The position numbers and the translations under genes were made by a program. From contig CAJQOH010000003.1 of assembly GCA_905479915.1 (NCBI GenBank), positions 1-56,545 of the forward strand: a stretch of DNA of 56,545 bases, read 5' to 3'. Below are positions 17,736 to 27,024 of the stretch, piece after piece. How positions within the stretch are numbered: position 1 is the first letter of the stretch; each line of letters begins with the position of its first letter. The DNA is from an uncultured Flavobacteriales bacterium. Lineage in GTDB: Bacteria; Bacteroidota; Bacteroidia; Flavobacteriales_E; Vicingaceae. The notes under the pieces are model-generated. The model made no database searches. It was not told the DNA's origin and worked only from the letters and a program-made list of their open reading frames with translations.

Positions 17736-19124
17736 ATGAGTTACGATGTTATTGTTGTAGGAACTGGACCTGGTGGATATGTTGCAGCTATTAGAGCTTC
17801 TCAATTAGGATTGAAAACAGCTGTTGTTGAACGTTCAGAATTAGGTGGTATTTGTTTAAATTGGGGATGTATTCCAACAAAAGCTTTATTAAAAAGTGCT
17901 AATGTTTTTGAATACATTAACCATGCTGCTGATTACGGAATTAATATCAAAGATGCTAATGCAGATTTTCCTGCTATAGTAAAAAGAAGTAGAGATGTTG
18001 CGGCAGGTATGAGTACTGGTATTCAATTCTTAATGAAAAAGAATAAGATTGATGTTATTGCTGGAACAGGAAAAGTTAAAGCAGGTAAGAAAATTGATGT
18101 TACTGATGCTGAAGGGAAAGTGACAGAATATGCTGCTAACAACATTATTATTGCAACAGGAGCAAGATCAAGAGAATTACCATTTTTACCACAAGATGGA
18201 AAGAAAATAATAGGATATAGAGAAGCACTAGTTTTACCTAAATTACCAAAGAAAATGGTGGTTGTAGGTTCTGGAGCTATTGGTGTTGAGTTTGCTTATT
18301 TCTATAAGGCAATGGGAGTAGATGTAACTATTGTTGAGTTTATGGACAATATCGTTCCTGTTGAAGATGTGGATGTATCTAAGCAATTAGGTCGTTCATT
18401 TAAAAAGTCTGGAATTAATGTAATGACTAAATCTTCTGTGAAGAGTGTTGATACTTCTGGTTCAGGATGTAAAGTATTAGTTGAAACTAAAAAAGGGGAA
18501 GAAACAATTGAATGTGATGTTGTTCTTTCTGCAGTTGGTATTAAAAGAAATATTGAGAATATTGGATTAGAAGAAGTTGGTATTGCAACGGATAACGATA
18601 TTATTATTACAAATGATTATTACCAAACAAATATCCCTGGTTACTACGCAATTGGTGATGTAGCTAAAGGACCGGCATTGGCACATGTTGCTTCTGCTGA
18701 AGGAATTATTTGTGTTGAGAAGATAGCAGGAATGGATGTAGATGCCTTAGATTATGGAAATATTCCAGGGTGTACTTACTGTGCTCCAGAAGTTGCTTCA
18801 GTAGGAATGACTGAGGCAGCAGCTAAAGAAGCTGGATATGAATTGAAAGTTGGTAAATTCCCTTTTTCTGCTTCAGGAAAAGCAAGTGCTGCAGGACATA
18901 AAGATGGATTTGTAAAATTAATTTTTGATGCTAAATATGGAGAGCTTTTAGGAGGTCATATGATAGGAGCAAATGTTACTGAAATGATTGCAGAGATTGT
19001 TGCAATTAGAAAGTTAGAAACAACAGGACATGAATTGATTAAAACAGTTCACCCTCACCCAACAATGAGTGAAGCGATTATGGAAGCTGCTGCTGCTGCT
19101 TATGATGAAGTAATTCATATGTAA
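17736..19124 (+). CDS. lpdA: Dihydrolipoyl dehydrogenase
   Basis: 462 residues. The N-terminal FAD site is VIVVGTGPGGYVAAIRA, and the redox disulfide is in GGICLNWGCIPTKALL near residues 38-53. The NAD site is MVVVGSGAIGVEFAYFYKAMG, and the C-terminal catalytic His-Glu pair lies in TVHPHPTMSEAIMEAA. It reoxidises the lipoyl groups of 2-oxoacid dehydrogenase complexes and probably serves the E1 alpha and E2 encoded at 48188-50844, about 29 kb away. It is a single gene closed by a terminator. Confidence 0.97.
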   Translation: MSYDVIVVGTGPGGYVAAIRASQLGLKTAVVERSELGGICLNWGCIPTKALLKSANVFEYINHAADYGINIKDANADFPAIVKRSRDVAAGMSTGIQFLMKKNKIDVIAGTGKVKAGKKIDVTDAEGKVTEYAANNIIIATGARSRELPFLPQDGKKIIGYREALVLPKLPKKMVVVGSGAIGVEFAYFYKAMGVDVTIVEFMDNIVPVEDVDVSKQLGRSFKKSGINVMTKSSVKSVDTSGSGCKVLVETKKGEETIECDVVLSAVGIKRNIENIGLEEVGIATDNDIIITNDYYQTNIPGYYAIGDVAKGPALAHVASAEGIICVEKIAGMDVDALDYGNIPGCTYCAPEVASVGMTEAAAKEAGYELKVGKFPFSASGKASAAGHKDGFVKLIFDAKYGELLGGHMIGANVTEMIAEIVAIRKLETTGHELIKTVHPHPTMSEAIMEAAAAAYDEVIHM

Positions 19125-19151
19125 AGAGAAGAGTAATTACTCACAATAAAT

Positions 19152-19187
19152 AAAAATCCCTCTTCAATTCTGTAGAGGGATTTTTTT
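19152..19187 (+). terminator. Rho-independent terminator of lpdA
   Basis: Stem AAAAATCCCTCT (19152-19163) and AGAGGGATTTTT (19174-19185) with a 10-nt loop, ending in seven T. The next ATG is only 14 nt further on, so little room remains for a promoter of the following gene unless it overlaps the terminator. Confidence 0.88.
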
Positions 19188-19200
19188 ATATATTTAAAAA

Positions 19201-20583
19201 ATGTTGAGCTATTTTAAAAATGTAGAAAAAGATGTATGGGTAATGATATTACTTGTATTTATATCTGCTTATACTATTTTTAATATGAAACATTGGAATA
19301 AACCTGACAGGATAATTGTTTGGGATGTAATAAGTTATTACGGTTATCTTCCAGCAACATTTATTTATGATGATGTTACCTTAAAAAATCCCAATGAAAA
19401 ATTTGAAGAATATGAGCATACTTTCTGGTACAATAAAACAGAAAAAGGGGAGAAGGTGTTCAAAACATCTATGGGGATGGCCATATTGTATTCCCCTTTT
19501 TTCTTTTTAAGCCACATGTATACTCTTATTACTGATGGAGTAGCAAGTGGGTATTCGCCTACTTATAAGTTTGGAATTGCTATGAGTAGTTTATTTTATT
19601 TAGTTCTTGGTTTATTTTTTATGCGAAAAATACTTCGGAAATTTTATAGTGGAAGTGTGGTTTCATTGACATTATTATTTGTAGGGCTAGGAACAAATTT
19701 TTATTACTATACGGTTATTGGTGTAGGTATGCCTCATATCTATTTATTGGCTTTATTTTCTATTATAATTTATTTATTAATTGAATGGTACCAAAGTCCA
19801 ACTATAAAGTTGAGTGCTTTTTTAGGGTTATTGGCTGGGTTGATAATTTTAGTAAGGCCAACTATGTTAATAATAGTTGTGCTGGCTCTTTTTTTTGGAG
19901 TTAATTCTTTCGAGAAATTAAAAGAAAGAATGCTTTTTTTTAAAGCGAATTTATTGAAGATATTGACAATACTTGTTGCTGCTTTTTGTATTTGGGTTCC
20001 TCAATTTTTGTATTGGAAAATATCAGCAGGAACTTACTTGTTTTACTCATATACAGAAGAAGGATTCTTCTTTTCAGATCCACAGCTATTAAACGCTCTT
20101 TTTAGTTATAGAAAAGGATGGTTGTTATATACTCCATTAATGATTTTTTCCTTATTAGGATTCTTTCAAATGTTCAGGAAAAAAGATCAAAATGCGCTTT
20201 CTGTGGTGTTAACAGTTGTCGTTTATTTTTATGTTGCAAGCTGTTGGTGGGATTGGTGGTTCGGAGGCAGTTTTGGTTATCGTACAATGATTGAAATGTT
20301 ACCTTTATTGGCTTTTGGGTTGGCCTATTTTATTCATCATTTATTAAGTGCTGTTAAGTTTTATAAACTGCCAGTTTTAGCTTTAATGTTTTTGTTGTTA
20401 GGCTTTAATTTATTTCAAACCAGACAGGCACATGAAGGGTTGCTTCATCATGATTCTATGACTAAAGCCGCATATTTTAAAATATTATTTAAATTGCAAT
20501 CTCAAATATCCAGAGAAGAGGTTGAGCCATATTTAAAAGAACCTAATTATGAATCAGCAAGAAAAGGAGAAAGAGATCTGTAA
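19201..20583 (+). CDS. Polytopic membrane protein, GT-C-like glycosyltransferase candidate
   Basis: 460 residues with roughly ten to twelve membrane spans. After the first span comes an extracytoplasmic loop with VWDVISYYGYLPATFIYDD, whose acidic residues are placed like those of GT-C enzymes that use lipid-phosphate sugars. Other loops contain SYSYTEEGFFF-type aromatic stretches (YSYTEEGFFFSDP) and SCWWDWWFGGSFGYR, common in bacterial mannosyltransferase-like membrane proteins. I infer a glycan-related role from this and from the AsnB and GT4 genes that follow. The family is not firmly recognised. Confidence 0.6.
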   Translation: MLSYFKNVEKDVWVMILLVFISAYTIFNMKHWNKPDRIIVWDVISYYGYLPATFIYDDVTLKNPNEKFEEYEHTFWYNKTEKGEKVFKTSMGMAILYSPFFFLSHMYTLITDGVASGYSPTYKFGIAMSSLFYLVLGLFFMRKILRKFYSGSVVSLTLLFVGLGTNFYYYTVIGVGMPHIYLLALFSIIIYLLIEWYQSPTIKLSAFLGLLAGLIILVRPTMLIIVVLALFFGVNSFEKLKERMLFFKANLLKILTILVAAFCIWVPQFLYWKISAGTYLFYSYTEEGFFFSDPQLLNALFSYRKGWLLYTPLMIFSLLGFFQMFRKKDQNALSVVLTVVVYFYVASCWWDWWFGGSFGYRTMIEMLPLLAFGLAYFIHHLLSAVKFYKLPVLALMFLLLGFNLFQTRQAHEGLLHHDSMTKAAYFKILFKLQSQISREEVEPYLKEPNYESARKGERDL

Positions 20584-20589
20584 AGTTGT

Positions 20590-22521
20590 ATGTGTGGAAT
20601 TGTAGGAATAATATCTTCTAATGAGAAAGAGCTAAGTAAAATAGCTACAGCTACGCGTACATTATCTAAAAGAGGTCCTGATAATCGTAGTACAACTAAG
20701 TTTACTAATCTATCACTTGGCCATGCCCGTTTATCTATTATTGATACTTCGAAAGGAGCTAATCAGCCATTTACAGATGCATCAGAACGATATACGATTG
20801 TTTTTAATGGAGAGATTTATAATTATGAAGAATTAAAGGAAAATTTAATTCTTGAAGGTGTTGAATTTACGACCAATTCGGATACAGAAGTACTATTGCA
20901 ATTGTATATCAGATATGGGTCAGATTGCTTGGAAAAGTTAAATGGATTTTTTGCTTTTGCTGTTTTTGATAAAAAAGAAAATTCACTTTTTGTTGTACGA
21001 GATAGAATGGGAATTAAACCTTTGCTTTATTATTTTGATGGAGAACAATTTATTTTTGGATCAGAACTTAAAGCAATTTTAACGTTTAATATTAAAAAAG
21101 ATATTGATAAGGTTAGTCTATTCAATTATTTACAATTTAATTATATCCCTACCAATTACTCCATAATTGAAGGGGTTAAGAAGTTGAAACCAGGTCATTA
21201 TATTTTTATTAAAAATATTAATAAGTTAGATAATGAGATAGAAGAGGAAATGTATTATGAAGTTCCTTTTAATACAGAAGATACTATTCAAACTAATGCT
21301 CTAAATTATGATAAAGCACAAGAGATGCTTTGTAGTTTATTGGATGAATCTGTTCAGAAAAGGTTGGTATCAGATGTTCCTGTTGGTACTTTTTTAAGTG
21401 GAGGAGTTGATTCTTCTATAATAAGTTTATTGGCTAAAAAGCACAAACCAGATTTACAAACTTTTTCTATTGGATTTAAAGATGAGCCATTTTTTGATGA
21501 AACAATTTATGCAAATGCAGTAGCTAAAAAAATAGGAACAAAGCATCGTGTTTTTTCATTAACCAATGATGATTTGTATAATGATTTAAATAATATTCTA
21601 GACTATTTAGATGAGCCATTTGCAGATTCATCAGCCATTGCTGTTTATTTATTGAGTAAACGGACAAAAGAGTATGTAACAGTTGCTCTTTCAGGAGATG
21701 GGGCAGATGAAATGTTTTCGGGTTATAACAAGCATATGGCAGAGTATAAATCTCGTCATCCTGGAATTAAAGAGTCTTTAGTGAAAATGGGGTATCCTAT
21801 ATGGAAAAATCTACCAAAATCAAGAGGCTCAAAGTTTACAAACATCAATCGACAACTTTATAAATTTAGTTTGGGTTCAAAACTTACAAATAAAGAGAGG
21901 TATTGGAAGTGGGCATCTATCATTAATGAAGAAAAAGCCAATTATTTATTAAAAGAAGAGTTGATTTTCAATCCTCAAAGAATAAGTGATACTGCTTTTG
22001 AATATAAAAAAAGAAAAGAAGATTTATTAAAGAATATTCGCAAAGAAGGGGATATTAATGATGTATTGTTCTCAGATATGCGAATGGTATTGACAAATGA
22101 TATGCTGCGTAAAGTAGATGCAATGAGTATGGCAAATAGCCTGGAAGTTAGAACACCATTTTTAGATCATCGATTGGTTAATTTCGCTTTTTCATTGCCT
22201 GTACCATTTAAAATTAATCAAGATATGAAAAAGAAAATCCTTCAAGATTCATTTAGGAATGAACTGCCAGAAGAGATTTATAAGCGACCAAAACATGGTT
22301 TTGAAGTGCCTTTGTTAAGTTGGTTTAGAAATGAACTAAAAGATAAGATTGAGAATGATTTATTATCAGATAGTTTTATAGAAGAACAAGGAATATTTAA
22401 TGTAGCAGCTACAATAGCCTTGAAAAAGCAATTATTTTCTAATAATCCTGAAGATGCTCAGGCAACTGTTTGGGCTTTAATAGTGTTTAATACATGGTGG
22501 AAAAAATACATTCAGAATTAG
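20590..22521 (+). CDS. asnB: Glutamine-hydrolysing asparagine synthase
   Basis: 643 residues. Cys2 in MCGIVGIIS is the Ntn glutaminase nucleophile, with RLSIID and FNGEIYN-type residues downstream. The synthetase half has the PP-loop FLSGGVDSSIISLLAKKH near residue 270, SGDGADEMFSGYNKH, and a C-terminal RKVDAMSMANSLEVRTPFLD stretch (given in part). It makes asparagine from aspartate, or amidates a sugar acid or other carboxylate, as AsnB homologues in polysaccharide loci often do. Here it lies between a GT-C-like gene and a GT4 gene and overlaps the latter, which favours the glycan role. That is an inference. Confidence 0.93.
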   Translation: MCGIVGIISSNEKELSKIATATRTLSKRGPDNRSTTKFTNLSLGHARLSIIDTSKGANQPFTDASERYTIVFNGEIYNYEELKENLILEGVEFTTNSDTEVLLQLYIRYGSDCLEKLNGFFAFAVFDKKENSLFVVRDRMGIKPLLYYFDGEQFIFGSELKAILTFNIKKDIDKVSLFNYLQFNYIPTNYSIIEGVKKLKPGHYIFIKNINKLDNEIEEEMYYEVPFNTEDTIQTNALNYDKAQEMLCSLLDESVQKRLVSDVPVGTFLSGGVDSSIISLLAKKHKPDLQTFSIGFKDEPFFDETIYANAVAKKIGTKHRVFSLTNDDLYNDLNNILDYLDEPFADSSAIAVYLLSKRTKEYVTVALSGDGADEMFSGYNKHMAEYKSRHPGIKESLVKMGYPIWKNLPKSRGSKFTNINRQLYKFSLGSKLTNKERYWKWASIINEEKANYLLKEELIFNPQRISDTAFEYKKRKEDLLKNIRKEGDINDVLFSDMRMVLTNDMLRKVDAMSMANSLEVRTPFLDHRLVNFAFSLPVPFKINQDMKKKILQDSFRNELPEEIYKRPKHGFEVPLLSWFRNELKDKIENDLLSDSFIEEQGIFNVAATIALKKQLFSNNPEDAQATVWALIVFNTWWKKYIQN

Positions 22522-23723
22522 TGGAGGGAAAAAAGAAAATAAAAGTACTGAGGATAATTAATCGTTTCAATTTAGGTGGACCAACCTTTAATGCAGCTTA
22601 TTTAACTAAGTATCTAGAAGGTGATTTTGAAACTTTATTAGTTGGGGGAGTTAAGTATGATGAAGAAGAGAGTTCTGAATTTATTTTAGAGAAATTAGGA
22701 ATAACCCCTGTTGTAATACCTGAAATGAAACGGAGTATTAGTTTTAAAGAAGATAGGATTGCATATCAAAAAATAATTAAAATCATAGAAGAATTTAAGC
22801 CTGATATTGTTCATACTCATGCATCAAAAGCAGGCGCTCTTGGTCGATTAGCTGCTTCTAAATGTAAAGTTCCTGTTGTTATCCATACTTTTCATGGACA
22901 TGTTTTCCATTCTTATTTTGGATCATTGAAAACATTGTTTTATAAAACAATTGAAAGGTGGTTGGCTAAGAAGTCAACTAAAATAGTTGCAATAAGTGAT
23001 ATTCAAAAAAAAGAACTTTGGGAAGATCATGGAATTTGTAAAAAAGATAAGATAACAGTTGTTCCTTTGGGGTTTGATTTGGATAAATTTCAAAAAAACA
23101 CAGAAGAGAAAAGAAAATCTTTTCGATTAAAGTATAAAATTTCTGATGATGAAGTGTCTATAGGTATTGTTGGAAGGCTTGTTCTTATTAAAAATCATCA
23201 GCTATTTATTAACTCAATAAACAAAGTAAAAGATAAAACAGCTAAAAAAATCCGAGCATTTATAATAGGTGATGGAGAAGAGAAAGAACAACTAATTCAA
23301 CTATTAAAACGTATTGATCTCGACTATGTAGAGTGGGATAAAAATCAAGAGGTATCTACAGTTACTTTTACCTCTTGGATTAAAGATATAGATTGGGCTA
23401 ATGCAGGATTAGATATTATTGCATTAACCTCTCTTAATGAGGGTACGCCTGTTAGTTTGATTGAGGCTCAAGCTTCAAATAAACCGATAGTTACAACAAG
23501 TGTTGGGGGGGTTAATAATATAGTTTTAGAAAATGAAACAGCGTTTATTACAGATAGTAATGATTTAGAACAATTTTCAAATGGGCTATTAAAACTAATA
23601 GAGAATGAGGATTTAAGAATTAAAATGGGTGAAAAAGGATGGGGTTTTGTAAAAAAGGAGTTTCATTATTTACGACTGGTAAGTGATATGAGAAACCTTT
23701 ATTTTTCGCTCATTAAACAATAA
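22494..23723 (+). CDS. Glycosyltransferase family 4
   Basis: 409 residues with a GT-B fold. The N-terminal half has LRIINRFNLGGPTFNAAYL, DIVHTHASKAGALGRLAA and VIHTFHGHVFH. The C-terminal half has IGIVGRLVLIKNH and the donor-binding ALTSLNEGTPVSLIEAQAS, with the Glu pair typical of retaining GT4 enzymes. The ATG at 22494 lies inside the asnB end, a 28-nt overlap. A GTG at 22521 would avoid the overlap and still keep the first beta strand, so the true start is uncertain. It acts at the cytoplasmic face on a lipid-linked glycan. Confidence 0.88.
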   Translation: MVEKIHSELVEGKKKIKVLRIINRFNLGGPTFNAAYLTKYLEGDFETLLVGGVKYDEEESSEFILEKLGITPVVIPEMKRSISFKEDRIAYQKIIKIIEEFKPDIVHTHASKAGALGRLAASKCKVPVVIHTFHGHVFHSYFGSLKTLFYKTIERWLAKKSTKIVAISDIQKKELWEDHGICKKDKITVVPLGFDLDKFQKNTEEKRKSFRLKYKISDDEVSIGIVGRLVLIKNHQLFINSINKVKDKTAKKIRAFIIGDGEEKEQLIQLLKRIDLDYVEWDKNQEVSTVTFTSWIKDIDWANAGLDIIALTSLNEGTPVSLIEAQASNKPIVTTSVGGVNNIVLENETAFITDSNDLEQFSNGLLKLIENEDLRIKMGEKGWGFVKKEFHYLRLVSDMRNLYFSLIKQ

Positions 23724-23755
23724 ATAAAAAGGAGTGTTTTTTCCACAGATTTCCA

Positions 23756-23763
23756 TAGTTTTG
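23756..23763 (+). promoter_or_regulatory. Promoter -7 box for the second polysaccharide export operon
   Basis: TAGTTTTG fits TAnnTTTG exactly and lies 25 nt before the ATG of the Wza-like gene, within the 65-bp gap after the GT4 gene. No TTG is present at the usual -33 distance. Confidence 0.5.
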
Positions 23764-23788
23764 TTGAGTTCTAAATAATTATAGAAGA

Positions 23789-24565
23789 ATGGTTTTGAGA
23801 AAGTTAAAAAATATAACATGTTTATTACTTGTTGCTTCATTGGTTGCTTGTAATTACAATTCAAGTGTAATGCTAAAAACAGACAAAGATTATTCTTTTG
23901 ATCCTGCACCATTGAATGAATCAGTAGAATATGTTATTTCACCAAGTGATGTTATAGAGTTTAAACTTTATACAAATGATGGTAGTATTTTAGTTGACTT
24001 TACAGCTATAAAAGAACAATCTGTTACTACATCTGGTGTAACGAATTTTAGATATTTGGTTGAGTTTGATGGTTTGGTTAAGTTACCTGTAATTGGAAGG
24101 TTAGCTTTGAAAGGAAAAACGATAAAAGAAGTAGAAGAATTGTTAGAACAGAAATATTCAAAGTTTTATATTAAACCTTTCGTTCAGGTTCAAGTTGTAA
24201 ATAAAAGGGTAACTGTTTTTCCAGGAGGAAGTAGTAAGGCAAGAATTATACCTTTAACAAATAATAATATGAATTTGTTAGAAGCGTTAGGAGCTGTTGG
24301 TGGGTTAACAGAATTGGCAAAAGCTAAAAGAATAAAGTTGATTAGAGGAAGTTTAAAAGATCCTAAGGTTTATTTATTTGATTTGAGCAAAATAGAAGGA
24401 ATTAAAGAAATTGATTTTGTGTTACAGGCAAATGATATCATTTACATTGAACCGCGAACTGAAAATCTTCAAAAAATAATTAGAGACGTAGCACCAATAA
24501 TAAGCTTAATAGCAAGTACATTAACGTTGGTGTTGGTAATTAATAATATTAATTCCACGAATTAA
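23789..24565 (+). CDS. wza: Wza-like polysaccharide export lipoprotein
   Basis: 258 residues. A lipoprotein signal is clear: a basic start, the hydrophobic LLLVASLVAC, and Cys21 as the lipidated residue. YVISPSDVIEFKLY opens the polysaccharide export (Poly_export) domain. LPVIGRLALKGKTIKEVEELL and the following strands complete it, and an SLBB-like domain covers about 140-220. A hydrophobic C-terminal segment (about 232-252) may cross the outer membrane as the amphipathic helix of Wza does, though here it looks uniformly hydrophobic. It probably forms the outer-membrane conduit for the polymer whose export is driven by the Wzc encoded 8 bp downstream. Confidence 0.88.
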   Translation: MVLRKLKNITCLLLVASLVACNYNSSVMLKTDKDYSFDPAPLNESVEYVISPSDVIEFKLYTNDGSILVDFTAIKEQSVTTSGVTNFRYLVEFDGLVKLPVIGRLALKGKTIKEVEELLEQKYSKFYIKPFVQVQVVNKRVTVFPGGSSKARIIPLTNNNMNLLEALGAVGGLTELAKAKRIKLIRGSLKDPKVYLFDLSKIEGIKEIDFVLQANDIIYIEPRTENLQKIIRDVAPIISLIASTLTLVLVINNINSTN

Positions 24566-24573
24566 ATTCTAAG

Positions 24574-27018
24574 ATGGAAGAAAATAGTTCTTCAGATAAT
24601 ATAAACGAAGCAAAAGCAAGAAAAAGATCAAACTTAAATACAGAGTCTGATCCAATATTGTTTTTTCATTTATTGAAACAACATGCTTTATTCTTTCTAG
24701 TAATCATAACTTGTTGTGTCTGTGCTTCTTTTGTATACTTAAGATATACGGCTCCTATATATGAAGCGAAGTTGGTTTATCAAGTAAATTCTTTGAATAC
24801 AGCCAACAAAGTCTTAAATGTTGGGGGGAATTTTCAGGAGTCAAATAGTTTGGCAAAAGATGTGGAAATTTTAAAGTCAAAGCTTTTGTTTAAGAGAGCT
24901 TTGCATAAGATTCCTGTAGATGTTAGTTATTATAATCAGGGAGAAATTCTAGTCAATGAATTGTATAGAAACTCTCCAATAAAAGTAGATTTTGAAATTA
25001 GAGACTCTTCGGTAATTGGTGAGCACTTTTTTGTAAAATTTATTAATAAAAATACATTTCAATTGGTTTTAAATGAAGTGGTGCTAGGGGAGTTTACAAC
25101 TAATTCTAAAATAAAACTTCCTAAAGTAGATTTAACGGTTACATTGCTAAAAAGTGCTGGGTATGAATCCCTTAAAAATGGGAGTTTGTATTTTAGAATT
25201 AACAATTATGTAGGGTTGGCTAATGCTTGGATTCACAAATTATCCGTTTTTCCATTGAATCATTCAGCTAAAACAATTAACATTTCTTTTCAAGATTATA
25301 ATCCTGTAAAAGCAAAGGATATTGTTACAGCAGTTGCGAATGAGTACATTCTCTATGATATAGAAGAAAGGAGTAAGGGGTCTAAAAATGCACTTCAGTT
25401 TATAGATACACAGCTAGATAGGTATTATAATAAGGTGAAATTATCTGAAAACAAGATTAAGGACTTTCATAAAGTAACAAATTATAACTCCATGGATCGT
25501 TCTTCATCTTATTTTGAAAGAAGTAATAGGTTGGAAAATGATTTGATAGATATTGATTTACAGCTATCGGTATTGAAAGAAGTTAAAAAGTCGATTTCAT
25601 CAAATAGTGAGAGTGTAGATGTTTATGATTTGTTACCTATATTAGAGGGTACAGACTATGCAGGTGGAATTATGTCATTGATTACAACCTTAAAAGAGTT
25701 GCTAATTCAAAAAGAAAATTTACAATTTGAAGTGACTAAGGATAGTGAAATTGTAAAGTCTTTAGATCATAAAATAGAGATTCAACAAAAAATTCTTTTC
25801 GAAAGTATTAATTCGTCTAATGAAAAATTAAAAGTAAAAAGGGATCAATTATTACTTAAGATAAATGAGGTTGAAAATAAATTTCAGAGTGTTCCTGCTG
25901 AAGACTTAGAGTATGCAAGATTGCAAAGAGTACTTTCAATAGATGAAAAGTTTTTTACTCTTTTGATGGAGAAACGAACTGAATATTCAATTTCTGATGC
26001 AGGATATGTTTCTGAGCATATAATATTAGATGTTGCAAGAGTGCCGAAAACACCAGTCTTTCCTAATAAAAATATATTTGTCGCTTTTGGGGTTATAATC
26101 GGATTTGTTTTAAGCTTAATTTTACTGTTGTTTAAGTATATAACAAAAAATACAATTTCCTCTATTGATGAAATTGTAAGGCATTCTTACACAGGGATTA
26201 CTGTTTTAGGAATTGTTCCAAAATACAAGCATGACATACCTGTTTCGCAATTAGTAGTTAATAAGAATCCAAAATCCATTATTGCAGAATCCTTTAGAGC
26301 TATTCGATCTAATATGCAATTTATAGATGGAAGAGAAGGTAAAAAGTTATTAGCGGTAACATCAACTGTATCAGGAGAAGGGAAAACATTTTGTGCTATT
26401 AATATTGCTGGAATTATTGCTTATTCTGGAAAGAAAGTGGTTATCTTGGATTTGGATATGAGAAAGCCAAAGATTCATTTGGGATTTGGAGTTGAGAATA
26501 ATGTGGGAATGAGTACACTTTTGATTAGGACTAAAAAAATATCAGAATGTGTTCATCATAGTGAATTGGAGAATTTAGATTTTATTACATCAGGGCCAAT
26601 ACCACCGAATCCATCAGAATTAATAATTAATGGAGAATTAGATAATATTATAAAAGAGCTTCATACTCAATATGATTTTGTGATTATAGATAATCCTCCT
26701 GTTGGTCTAGTTTCTGATGCAATGGAAATATTAAAAAAAGCAGATTACCCTATTTATGTTTTTAAGAATGAATACTCTAAAAAGTATTTTGTAAATAATG
26801 TTGATAGGTTGATATTGGATAATGGAGTTAAAAAACTATCTATTATATTAAATGCCGTAGAACATGGTAAAAGTGCTTATGGAGGAGGTTATGGTTATGG
26901 TTATGGAGGAGGCTATGGTTATGGAGGAGGTTATGGCTATGGTTATGGTGGTTACTATGAGGATGAACCAAAACAAAAAACGAGTCTATTTAATGGTATG
27001 TTTGGTAGAAAAAAGTAG
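24574..27018 (+). CDS. wzc: Wzc-like chain-length regulator/tyrosine autokinase, second copy
   Basis: 814 residues. A cytoplasmic N-terminus precedes a span near 38-55. The Wzz/periplasmic coiled-coil region runs to about 500, followed by a second span near 505-525. The BY-kinase domain has TSTVSGEGKTFCAIN (Walker A, Lys604), VVILDLDMRKPKIH (Walker A') and FVIIDNPPVGLVSDA (Walker B). The tail (about 770-800) is a tandem Gly-Tyr repeat followed by YYEDEPKQK, giving many candidate phosphotyrosines. It is divergent in sequence from the copy at 8757-11093, and unlike that copy it sits right behind a Wza-like gene. Confidence 0.93.
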   Translation: MEENSSSDNINEAKARKRSNLNTESDPILFFHLLKQHALFFLVIITCCVCASFVYLRYTAPIYEAKLVYQVNSLNTANKVLNVGGNFQESNSLAKDVEILKSKLLFKRALHKIPVDVSYYNQGEILVNELYRNSPIKVDFEIRDSSVIGEHFFVKFINKNTFQLVLNEVVLGEFTTNSKIKLPKVDLTVTLLKSAGYESLKNGSLYFRINNYVGLANAWIHKLSVFPLNHSAKTINISFQDYNPVKAKDIVTAVANEYILYDIEERSKGSKNALQFIDTQLDRYYNKVKLSENKIKDFHKVTNYNSMDRSSSYFERSNRLENDLIDIDLQLSVLKEVKKSISSNSESVDVYDLLPILEGTDYAGGIMSLITTLKELLIQKENLQFEVTKDSEIVKSLDHKIEIQQKILFESINSSNEKLKVKRDQLLLKINEVENKFQSVPAEDLEYARLQRVLSIDEKFFTLLMEKRTEYSISDAGYVSEHIILDVARVPKTPVFPNKNIFVAFGVIIGFVLSLILLLFKYITKNTISSIDEIVRHSYTGITVLGIVPKYKHDIPVSQLVVNKNPKSIIAESFRAIRSNMQFIDGREGKKLLAVTSTVSGEGKTFCAINIAGIIAYSGKKVVILDLDMRKPKIHLGFGVENNVGMSTLLIRTKKISECVHHSELENLDFITSGPIPPNPSELIINGELDNIIKELHTQYDFVIIDNPPVGLVSDAMEILKKADYPIYVFKNEYSKKYFVNNVDRLILDNGVKKLSIILNAVEHGKSAYGGGYGYGYGGGYGYGGGYGYGYGGYYEDEPKQKTSLFNGMFGRKK

Positions 27019-27024
27019 ATGTAA

